Assembly (NCBI GenBank): GCA_023262645.1
Contig: JALRAA010000080.1
Span: 1-6,713 of the forward strand
DNA: 6,713 bases
DNA from: Burkholderiaceae bacterium
Lineage (GTDB): Bacteria > Pseudomonadota > Gammaproteobacteria > Burkholderiales > Burkholderiaceae_C
Direction: 5' to 3'
Each line of letters begins with the position of its first letter. Position 1 is the stretch's first letter. This document shows positions 1 through 5,944 of this stretch, one piece after another. A program made the position numbers and the translations under genes. The notes beneath the pieces were generated by a model. It did no database searches and was not told where the DNA came from. It saw nothing but the letters and a program-made list of their open reading frames with translations.

Positions 1-18
1 ACGACGCTCTTCCGATCT
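1..18 (+). other. Residual Illumina TruSeq adapter (artefact)
   Basis: Bases 1-18 read ACGACGCTCTTCCGATCT, identical to the last 18 bases of the Illumina TruSeq universal/read-1 adapter. The orientation is the expected one: adapter 3' end abutting the insert at the left edge of a contig. This is untrimmed library sequence carried into the assembly, not genomic DNA. It also makes a false stop: the final adapter T with the genomic AG at 19-20 forms an in-frame TAG directly before the first ATG of the downstream gene, so that gene looks as if it starts here when it does not. Confidence 0.97.
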
Positions 19-20
19 AG

Positions 21-536
21 ATGTTGTCACAGAAAAAAATCAAAAAAATGATTTCTTCTTATGTGGGCGAAAACAAAGAGTTTGAACGCCAGTACTTGGC
101 AGGTGAGCTTGAATTAGATTTCACGCCGCAGGGCACATTGGCAGAAAAACTGCGGGCCGGTGGCGCTGGCATACCTGCTTTTTTCACCAAAACCGGCGTC
201 GGTACGATGGTTGCTGAAGGCAAAGAATTGCGTGAATTTGACGGTGAAACCTATGTCATGGAACGCGCATTGGTACCCGATATATCGTTGGTCAAAGCCC
301 ACGTGGCAGACAAAGCGGGCAACTTGCAATTTCGCTTGACGGCTCGCAATTTCAACCCCGCTGCTGCCATGGCCGGCAAGTTATGTATTGTGGAAGTTGA
401 GCATGTGGTGGAAGTGGGTGAACTGCAACCAGACAGCATCCACTTACCGGGCATTTACGTGCACCGCATCGTGCACAACCCGCACCCGGAAAAACGCATT
501 GAGAAACGCACCATCACAGAGAAAGCAGGAGTCTGA
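21..536 (+). CDS. scoA: Succinyl-CoA:3-ketoacid CoA-transferase subunit A (5' partial)
   Basis: Alpha subunit of the type I CoA-transferase that moves CoA from succinyl-CoA to acetoacetate (or a similar 3-oxoacid), giving acetoacetyl-CoA and succinate; cytoplasmic, working as a complex with subunit B. The visible 171 residues carry the family blocks in order: KKMISSYVGENKEFERQYLAGE (about 8-29), TPQGTLAEKLRAGGAGIPAF (35-54), the REFDGETYVME stretch (71-81), LVKAHVADKAGN (90-101) and the C-terminal LPGIYVHRIV (142-151). Complete members are about 230 residues, and the glycine-rich N-terminal CoA-binding part (roughly 60 residues) is missing. The ATG at 21 aligns with an internal position of the family, so it is not the true start; the gene is cut by the contig edge and preceded by adapter sequence. 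It ends 2 bases before scoB, indicating a two-gene operon. The family assignment is firm; the exact physiological acceptor acid is inferred. Confidence 0.95.
   Translation: MLSQKKIKKMISSYVGENKEFERQYLAGELELDFTPQGTLAEKLRAGGAGIPAFFTKTGVGTMVAEGKELREFDGETYVMERALVPDISLVKAHVADKAGNLQFRLTARNFNPAAAMAGKLCIVEVEHVVEVGELQPDSIHLPGIYVHRIVHNPHPEKRIEKRTITEKAGV
527..531 (+). promoter_or_regulatory. Shine-Dalgarno site for scoB
   Basis: AGGAG lies inside the last codons of scoA with 7 bases between it and the scoB ATG at 539. It supports that start and translationally linked expression of the two subunits, as needed for a stoichiometric complex. Confidence 0.8.
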
Positions 537-538
537 CC

Positions 539-1180
539 ATGCCTTGGACCCAAGACCAAATGGCAGCCCGCGCTGCCCACGAATTACAAGACGGTTTCTA
601 TGTCAATTTGGGCATTGGTATTCCCACCTTGGTCGCCAACCACGTGCCCTCCAACATCGAAGTCTGGTTGCAATCTGAAAACGGCATGCTGGGTATCGGG
701 CCGTTTCCGACTGAAGAACACGTGGATGCAGATTTGATCAACGCCGGCAAGCAAACAGTCACTACGCTGGCTGGAACATCCATCTTTGGTAGCCATGACA
801 GTTTCGCCATGATCCGTGGTGGAAAAATCAACTTGTCTATTTTGGGCGCCATGCAAGTCAGCGCCTCTGGCGATCTGGCCAATTGGATGATTCCCGGCAA
901 GATGGTCAAAGGCATGGGCGGGGCCATGGATTTGGTGGCGGGTGTCAAACGTGTCATCGTGTTGATGGAGCACGTGGCCCGCAAAAAAGACGGCGGTGAA
1001 GATTTGAAAATATTGCCCGCTTGCACCTTGCCATTGACAGGTGTCGGGGTGGTTGACCGCATCATCACCGATTTGGGTGTGATGGATGTGACGCCGCAAG
1101 GGCTGAAACTGGTTGAATTGGCCGACGGCGTCAGCCGCGACCATATTCAAAGCAAAACGGGCGTTCCGTTATTGGGCTAG
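539..1180 (+). CDS. scoB: Succinyl-CoA:3-ketoacid CoA-transferase subunit B
   Basis: Beta, catalytic subunit of the same CoA-transferase as the gene before it. At 213 residues it is full length for the family. The catalytic glutamate that forms the covalent acyl/CoA thioester intermediate is seen as E47 in the signature LQSENGMLGIGPFP (44-57). Other family blocks are NLGIGIPTLVAN (23-34), the GGK..LSILGAMQVS stretch (94-108), GDLANWMIPGKMVKGMGGAMDL (111-132) and the late LPLTGVGVVDRIITDLGV region. The start at 539 is supported by an AGGAG at 527-531 and by its position 2 bases after the scoA stop. The 3' end overlaps the 3' end of the convergent regulator gene by 12 bases and I see no terminator hairpin there. 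The pair is typically used for acetoacetate or ketone-body use, or in polyhydroxybutyrate turnover; which one applies here is not shown by the sequence. Confidence 0.96.
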   Translation: MPWTQDQMAARAAHELQDGFYVNLGIGIPTLVANHVPSNIEVWLQSENGMLGIGPFPTEEHVDADLINAGKQTVTTLAGTSIFGSHDSFAMIRGGKINLSILGAMQVSASGDLANWMIPGKMVKGMGGAMDLVAGVKRVIVLMEHVARKKDGGEDLKILPACTLPLTGVGVVDRIITDLGVMDVTPQGLKLVELADGVSRDHIQSKTGVPLLG

Positions 1181-1531
1181 GGCAGTTGTGGTTGCCATGG
1201 CGTTTTCTATCAGGGTTCCTAGCGCGCTGAAATATTGGCTGGCGTGTTCGGTGGGTCGCAAATACTTGGTTCGTCTGTTTTCGCCTTCGAAATAAGTTTC
1301 GACCAACCCTTGTTCGCGCAGCAAATCAATTTTTCGGTGCAGCGTGGCAGGAGAAGCAATTTTGTTCAAAGCCATCGCATCGCTGATGGTCATGTGTTCG
1401 CCTAAAAAATGCCTGACAGCGATGGTTTCCAGCACTCTTTTGGCATCTGCATCGAGCGTGGGCAATTCACCCCGGGACTCAACAGATTGGATCAAACTTA
1501 AAAATTTAAGATAAATTTTCTGATGATGCAT
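1169..1531 (-). CDS. Winged helix-turn-helix (MarR-like) transcriptional regulator
   Basis: A 120-residue DNA-binding protein with no recognisable ligand domain. Helix and wing order fits MarR-type winged helices: a first helical part (about 28-42), the HTH (MTISDAMAL at 47-55, recognition helix in SPATLHRKIDLLREQGLV at about 60-77), then a basic beta wing (VETYFEGENRRTKYLRPT, 77-94) and a C-terminal helix that would serve dimerisation. The start at 1531 is the first ATG of the frame. No clear Shine-Dalgarno precedes it, only AT-rich sequence. The first about 12 codons and the upstream gap are much richer in A+T than the neighbours. It lies 35 bases downstream of, and co-directional with, the succinate-semialdehyde dehydrogenase, and convergent with scoB (12-base overlap). 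Its target is unknown; autoregulation or control of the adjacent catabolic genes is inferred from position only. Confidence 0.8.
   Translation of the reverse strand: MHHQKIYLKFLSLIQSVESRGELPTLDADAKRVLETIAVRHFLGEHMTISDAMALNKIASPATLHRKIDLLREQGLVETYFEGENRRTKYLRPTEHASQYFSALGTLIENAMATTTALAQ
1497..1510. repeat. AT-rich inverted repeat in the 5' end of the regulator gene
   Basis: CTTAAA (1497-1502), two bases, then TTTAAG (1505-1510) form a perfect 6-base dyad inside about codons 8-12 of the regulator. It lies about 30 bases from the dyads upstream of the gene. It could be an auxiliary operator half or simply chance in AT-rich DNA. Confidence 0.3.
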
Positions 1532-1539
1532 AAAAATTA

Positions 1540-1566
1540 ATTCGACGAATATTCATTTTTTGAATA
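1540..1566. promoter_or_regulatory. Cluster of small inverted repeats upstream of the regulator (putative operator)
   Basis: The 35-base gap between the regulator start and the dehydrogenase stop contains overlapping dyads: ATTCG-A-CGAAT (1540-1550), the palindrome GAATATTC (1547-1554), and TATTCA-N5-TGAATA (1550-1555 and 1561-1566). All share an ATTC/GAAT half-site. On the minus strand a poor -35-like TTGAGA (1575-1570) and an AATATT (1553-1548) 16 bases on could make a weak promoter overlapped by these dyads. MarR-type dimers usually bind short palindromes near their own promoter, so an autoregulatory operator is a reasonable inference. The third dyad could alternatively be a weak hairpin after gabD. 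Confidence 0.35.
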
Positions 1567-3057
1567 CTATCTCAAGACATCCCCGATGCAAAGGTATTTC
1601 ATTTCTAAATACTCGGTCATTCCGTGGCGGGAACCTTCTCGCCCCAGTCCGGATTGCTTCATCCCGCCAAACGGTACGTGTTCGGTGGCCAAAATACCCA
1701 CATTGACACCCACCATGCCGTATTCCAAGGCCTCGCCGACCCTGTAAATGCGGCCTATGTCGCGGGTGTAGAAATAACTGGCCAGGCCAAACTCGGTGTG
1801 GTTGGCCGCGGCAATCGCCTCTGCCTCGGTCTCAAATTTGAAGATCGGCGCAAACGGACCAAAGGTTTCCTCCCGTGCGCACAGCATGTCGGCGGTGGCG
1901 TCTGCCACCAGCGTGGGTTCAAAAAATTGCCCGTGCAAGGCCTTGCCGCCTGTCAGTACCCGCCCGCCTTTGGCCACGGCATCGGCCACATGCGCTTGCA
2001 CTTTTTGCAGTGCGGCGGGTTCAATCAACGGACCTTGGGACACGCCCTCTTCAAAACCGTTGCCAGTTTTGAGCGTTTTGACTTTGGCGGTGAATTTGGC
2101 AACGAACGCTTCGTAGACGCCAGCTTGCACATAAAAACGGTTGGAACAAACGCAAGTTTGGCCTGCGTTGCGGTATTTGCTGAGCATGGCACCCTCAACC
2201 GCGGAGTCGATATCGGCATCGTCGAACACGATGAATGGCGCATTGCCACCCAACTCCAGCGAGAGTTTTTTAATGGTGGGTGCCGACTGCGCCATGAGGA
2301 TGCGACCCACTTCGGTGCTGCCGGTGAAGGAGATGTGGCGCACCGTGTCGCTGGCGCAAAAAACCTTGCCAATTGCGATGCTGTTGGCGCTGTCAGCGCT
2401 TAGCATGTTGATCACGCCTGCGGGAATGCCTGCGCGTACCGCCAGTTCAGCTGCAGCCAAGGCGGTCAACGGCGTGAGTTCTGCCGGTTTGATCACCACT
2501 GGGCAACCGGCGGCCAAGGCGGGCGCGACTTTGCGCGTGATCATGGCCAAGGGGAAATTCCAAGGGGTGATGGCTGCGCAAACACCAATCGGCTGGTTGA
2601 TCACCATCAACCGGCGGTTGTTGTCGAACTGCGGCAGCGTTTCACCGTTGACCCGTTTGGCTTCTTCTGCGTACCACTCGACAAAGCTCGCGCCATAAGC
2701 GATTTCACCTTTGGCTTCGGCATAGGGTTTGCCTTGTTCGGCAGTCAAGATGCGGGCCAAATCGTCCACATTGGCCATGAGCAAATCGAACCAGCGACGC
2801 AACAACTGACTGCGTTCTTTGGCGGTTTTTTGGCGCCAAGCCGGCCACGCAGCATCGGCGGCGGCCACGGCTTGTTCTGCTTCTTTGGCGCCCAAGTTGG
2901 CGACTTGCGCCAGCAAGTTGCCCGTGCTGGGGTCGTGGACATCGAAACGGCTCGCGCCAGAGACCCATTGCCCATTGACCAATGCATCTGTTTTGAGAAG
3001 GCTGGGGTCTTTCAATGAGGAAAGCGGGGAGGTCGGGTCAGCGGTCTTCATGTCCAT
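1567..3057 (-). CDS. gabD: NAD(P)-dependent succinate-semialdehyde dehydrogenase (GabD type)
   Basis: Aldehyde dehydrogenase superfamily enzyme oxidising succinate semialdehyde to succinate, the last step of GABA or 4-hydroxybutyrate breakdown into the TCA cycle; cytoplasmic. Counting from a possible TTG start at 3072 (501 residues), the catalytic set is present: N172 in PWNFP, K195 in IKPAE, general base E273 in LELGG, nucleophile C307 in GQTCVCSNR, and the late EETFGPFAP (401-409) and PFGGMKQSGLGREGS (467-481). It reads closely like E. coli GabD throughout, including the C-terminal EYLEMKYLCIGD. A second cysteine sits two residues after the nucleophile, as in GabD and human SSADH. I prefer the ATG at 3057 (496 residues), with a weak GAAAG 6 bases upstream; the TTG at 3072 has no Shine-Dalgarno, and ATG 3051 is a third option. 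It diverges from alaS and precedes the winged-helix regulator. Related semialdehydes (glutarate) are possible substrates. Confidence 0.93.
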   Translation of the reverse strand: MDMKTADPTSPLSSLKDPSLLKTDALVNGQWVSGASRFDVHDPSTGNLLAQVANLGAKEAEQAVAAADAAWPAWRQKTAKERSQLLRRWFDLLMANVDDLARILTAEQGKPYAEAKGEIAYGASFVEWYAEEAKRVNGETLPQFDNNRRLMVINQPIGVCAAITPWNFPLAMITRKVAPALAAGCPVVIKPAELTPLTALAAAELAVRAGIPAGVINMLSADSANSIAIGKVFCASDTVRHISFTGSTEVGRILMAQSAPTIKKLSLELGGNAPFIVFDDADIDSAVEGAMLSKYRNAGQTCVCSNRFYVQAGVYEAFVAKFTAKVKTLKTGNGFEEGVSQGPLIEPAALQKVQAHVADAVAKGGRVLTGGKALHGQFFEPTLVADATADMLCAREETFGPFAPIFKFETEAEAIAAANHTEFGLASYFYTRDIGRIYRVGEALEYGMVGVNVGILATEHVPFGGMKQSGLGREGSRHGMTEYLEMKYLCIGDVLR

Positions 3058-3092
3058 GGTCAACTTTCGCAATTAAGGGCAGATCAGTGGAA

Positions 3093-3098
3093 ATTATG
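3093..3098 (-). promoter_or_regulatory. Candidate -10 box for gabD
   Basis: Read on the minus strand this is CATAAT, one mismatch from TATAAT, 35 bases upstream of the preferred gabD start. No convincing -35 box lies 16-18 bases further upstream, so this is a tentative promoter only. Confidence 0.3.
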
Positions 3099-3150
3099 CG
3101 CCCGGCTCCCATACCCTTGGATTCACTCGCCAAGGCCTGAAAGAGCGGGG

Positions 3151-3160
3151 TTGTTAACAA
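3151..3160. promoter_or_regulatory. Perfect 10-base palindrome in the gabD-alaS divergent region
   Basis: TTGTTAACAA is a perfect palindrome lying between the two divergent genes and 21 bases upstream of the alaS -10 box. Its position suits a binding site for a dimeric regulator acting on either promoter, but no second copy or known regulator match is visible. Confidence 0.25.
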
Positions 3161-3181
3161 GAGAGAAAGCGGGTGCAAACC

Positions 3182-3187
3182 TATAAT
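3182..3187 (+). promoter_or_regulatory. alaS promoter -10 box
   Basis: A perfect TATAAT lies 87 bases upstream of the alaS ATG, followed by CGC, which places the transcript start near 3194 and gives a leader of about 80 bases. No good -35 hexamer is seen 16-18 bases upstream: the nearest sequences are AAGAGA-like, and TTAACA at 3154-3159 is 22 bases away. The core promoter is therefore supported mainly by the -10 element and location. Confidence 0.55.
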
Positions 3188-3274
3188 CGCAGAGTTTTGC
3201 CCAGCCTTAGGCGGCATCGTTCATTCGAGCGGTGACTGACCACCCTTGTTTGTCTTACCCATCTCTTCATCACC

Positions 3275-5926
3275 ATGAACGCAACCCCTTCTTCATTGTC
3301 CAAGTTGTCCGTGGCTGACATTCGCAAAATCTTTTTGGATTTTTTTGCGGCCAAGGGACACACCGTCGTGGCATCGAGTCCGCTGGTGCCGGGCAACGAC
3401 CCGACATTGATGTTCACCAATTCCGGCATGGTGCAATTCAAAGATGTGTTTTTGGGCGAAGACAAACGCTCTTATGTGCGCGCGGCTTCTGTGCAAGCTT
3501 GTTTGCGTGCCGGTGGCAAACACAACGATTTAGAAAACGTCGGCTACACAGCCCGACACCATACTTTTTTTGAAATGCTGGGCAACTGGTCGTTTGGCGA
3601 CTACTTCAAGCGCGACAGTTTGAAATGGGGCTGGGAATTGCTCACCCAGGTGTACCAATTGCCGCCCGAGCGATTGATGGTCACGGTTTATATCGACGAC
3701 GATGAAGCCTACGACATCTGGCACAAAGAAATTGGCTTACCCGCCGACCGTATCGTGCGCATCGGCGACAACAAAGGCAAAAAATATGCGTCTGACAATT
3801 TTTGGATGATGGCCGATACCGGCCCTTGCGGTCCGTGCTCGGAAATTTTTTACGACCACGGAGCGCATATTCCCGGCGGGCCTCCCGGAAGTCCTGAGGA
3901 AGACGGCGACCGGTTCATTGAAATTTGGAACCATGTGTTCATGCAGTTCGACATGCAGCCCGATGGCAGCTTGAAGAAATTGCCCGCACCTTGTGTGGAC
4001 ACCGGCATGGGGTTGGAACGGCTCGCCGCTATCTTGCAACATGTGCACAGCAATTACGAAATCGATTTGTTCGATGCGTTGATCCGCGCGGCCGCCCGCG
4101 AAACCGGTTGCACCGACATGCACAACAGTTCTTTGCGCGTGATCGCCGACCACATCAGAGCTACTGCATTTTTGGTCAGTGACGGCGTCATTCCTGGTAG
4201 CGAAGGCCGTGGTTATGTGCAACGGCGCATCATTCGCCGCGCGATTCGCCACGGCTACAAATTGGGCCAGAAAAAACCGTTTTTTCACAAACTCGTGCCC
4301 GATTTGGTCAAGCTCATGGGCGAGGCCTATCCCAACCTGGCCAAACAAGCCAACAGCATCACAGACGCTTTGAAAACCGAAGAAGAGCGTTTTTATGAAA
4401 CGTTGGAAGTTGGCATGCACATCTTGGACTCATCGCTTGGCGACAACGCCAAAGTGCTCTCGGGTGAGGTGGCTTTCAAGTTGCACGATACCTACGGTTT
4501 TCCGCTTGATTTGACGCAAGATGTTTGCAGAGAGCGAGGCGTCACTGTCGATGTCGAGGGATTCAACCTCGCCATGGCAAAACAAAAATCCCAAGCGCGT
4601 GCGGCAGGCAAATTCAAAATGGACAGGGCGTTGGAATACACCGGACCTGGCAACGAATTTGTGGGCTATGAACATCTACAAACAGAAGCCACGGTCACTG
4701 CTTTGTATGTGGACGGCGTAGCGGTCAACGACATGCAAGCGGGCCAAGTCGGTGTGGTGGTGTTGAACCACACTCCGTTTTATGCGGAAAGCGGCGGTCA
4801 AGTGGGTGACCAAGGTTGGCTGGTGGCGGGTGAATCCAGCAAGGCAACACGTTTTGATGTTGAAGACACGTTGAAGATCAAGGCCGATGTGTTTGGTCAC
4901 CATGGCCAGTTGTCGCAAGGCAAGATACAAGTTGGCGATACCTTGCAAGCCAGGGTGAACCAGCCGTTACGTGCGGCTACCGTGCGCAACCATTCCGCTA
5001 CGCATTTGATGCACAAAGCCTTGCGAGAAGTGCTTGGCGCGCATGTTCAGCAAAAAGGCAGCTTGGTCAACAGCGAGCGCACCCGGTTTGACTTTGCCCA
5101 CACCGGCCCCATCACCGATGCACAAATTCGCGAGATCGAGCAACGCGTGAACCAAGAAATTTTGAACAACCAAGCCACGCAGGCGAAATGGATGGACATT
5201 GAGTCTGCGCAAAAAACGGGCGCCATGATGTTGTTCGGGGAGAAATACGGCGACACCGTGCGGGTGCTGGATATTGGCAGCAGTCGCGAATTGTGTGGCG
5301 GCACGCATGTTCACAGCACGGGCGATATTGGCTTGTTCAAAGTGGTGGCGCAAAGCGGTGTGGCCGCCGGTGTGCGTCGGATTGAGGCCGTCACGGGCGA
5401 GCACGCTCTGGCCTATGTGCAAGCCATGGAAGACACCGTCAACCAGGCCTGCGCTTCGCTCAAAGCCACGCCTGTGGAGTTGAACCACCGCTTGGCGCAA
5501 TTGATCGAACAAGTGCGTGGGTTAGAAAAAGAGATGACCGCACTCAAGGGCAAATTGGCTTCTTCTCAAGGTGACGATTTGCTGGCGCGTGCCGTCGATG
5601 TCAAAGGCGTGAAATTGTTGGCTGCGGTATTGCCTGGCGCGGACGCCAAGGGCTTGCGTGACACCTTGGACCAATTGAAAAACAAGCTCAAAACCGCCGT
5701 GGTGGTGCTGGCCAGTGTGGATGGCGACAAAGTGCAATTGGCCGCCGGCGTGACCAACGACACGATCTCCCAAGTCAAGGCGGGTGAGTTGGTGAATTTT
5801 GTGGCCCAACAAGTGGGTGGCAAGGGCGGCGGCAAACCGGACATGGCCATGGCAGGTGGTACCCAGCCCGCAGGGTTGGACAAGGCCTTGGCCAGCGTAC
5901 AAGCGTGGGTGAGTGAACGCTTGTAA
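3275..5926 (+). CDS. alaS: Alanyl-tRNA synthetase
   Basis: Class II aminoacyl-tRNA synthetase that activates alanine with ATP and charges tRNA-Ala; essential and cytoplasmic. It is complete at 883 residues (E. coli AlaS is 876). The catalytic domain is about 11-260: motif 2 region HHTFFEMLGNWSFGDYF (95-111), DTGPCGPCSEIFYDHG (181-196) and motif 3 GMGLERL (244-250). A helical tRNA-recognition part follows (about 261-470). The editing domain (about 480-720), which hydrolyses Ser- and Gly-tRNA-Ala, shows zinc ligands H573 and H577 in NHSATHLMH, and C674 and H678 in CGGTH. A predicted coiled coil (about 735-765) leads to the C-Ala/DHHA1 domain ending in VGGKGGGKPDMAMAGG (847-862). The start at 3275 matches the family N-terminus with about 8 extra residues; no Shine-Dalgarno is evident before it. 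It is transcribed alone here, divergent from gabD and convergent with the pseudouridine synthase. Confidence 0.99.
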   Translation: MNATPSSLSKLSVADIRKIFLDFFAAKGHTVVASSPLVPGNDPTLMFTNSGMVQFKDVFLGEDKRSYVRAASVQACLRAGGKHNDLENVGYTARHHTFFEMLGNWSFGDYFKRDSLKWGWELLTQVYQLPPERLMVTVYIDDDEAYDIWHKEIGLPADRIVRIGDNKGKKYASDNFWMMADTGPCGPCSEIFYDHGAHIPGGPPGSPEEDGDRFIEIWNHVFMQFDMQPDGSLKKLPAPCVDTGMGLERLAAILQHVHSNYEIDLFDALIRAAARETGCTDMHNSSLRVIADHIRATAFLVSDGVIPGSEGRGYVQRRIIRRAIRHGYKLGQKKPFFHKLVPDLVKLMGEAYPNLAKQANSITDALKTEEERFYETLEVGMHILDSSLGDNAKVLSGEVAFKLHDTYGFPLDLTQDVCRERGVTVDVEGFNLAMAKQKSQARAAGKFKMDRALEYTGPGNEFVGYEHLQTEATVTALYVDGVAVNDMQAGQVGVVVLNHTPFYAESGGQVGDQGWLVAGESSKATRFDVEDTLKIKADVFGHHGQLSQGKIQVGDTLQARVNQPLRAATVRNHSATHLMHKALREVLGAHVQQKGSLVNSERTRFDFAHTGPITDAQIREIEQRVNQEILNNQATQAKWMDIESAQKTGAMMLFGEKYGDTVRVLDIGSSRELCGGTHVHSTGDIGLFKVVAQSGVAAGVRRIEAVTGEHALAYVQAMEDTVNQACASLKATPVELNHRLAQLIEQVRGLEKEMTALKGKLASSQGDDLLARAVDVKGVKLLAAVLPGADAKGLRDTLDQLKNKLKTAVVVLASVDGDKVQLAAGVTNDTISQVKAGELVNFVAQQVGGKGGGKPDMAMAGGTQPAGLDKALASVQAWVSERL

Positions 5927-5944
5927 GCATCTGACAAAGGTCGC

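Noticed and set aside
21..536. scoA as a naturally shortened subunit lacking its N-terminus
   Set aside because: The apparent start directly abuts adapter sequence, there is no upstream genomic DNA or Shine-Dalgarno, and the first residues match the interior of the family; truncation by the contig edge explains it.
584..1150. Long minus-strand open frame (188 codons) opposite scoB
   Set aside because: It lies wholly antisense to a gene with clear catalytic motifs, and its translation shows no recognisable domain; it is a codon-composition shadow.
1624..2403. Long plus-strand open frame (259 codons) opposite gabD
   Set aside because: It is antisense to a well-supported dehydrogenase with no recognisable motif of its own. 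Long antisense frames are common over biased codons.
3151..3156. TTGTTA as the -35 box of the alaS promoter
   Set aside because: It is 25 bases from the TATAAT at 3182, too far for a sigma70 promoter (16-18 expected).
3737..4420. Minus-strand open frame (227 codons) opposite alaS
   Set aside because: It falls inside the AlaS catalytic and tRNA-recognition region, with no domain signature and no start context; it is a shadow frame.
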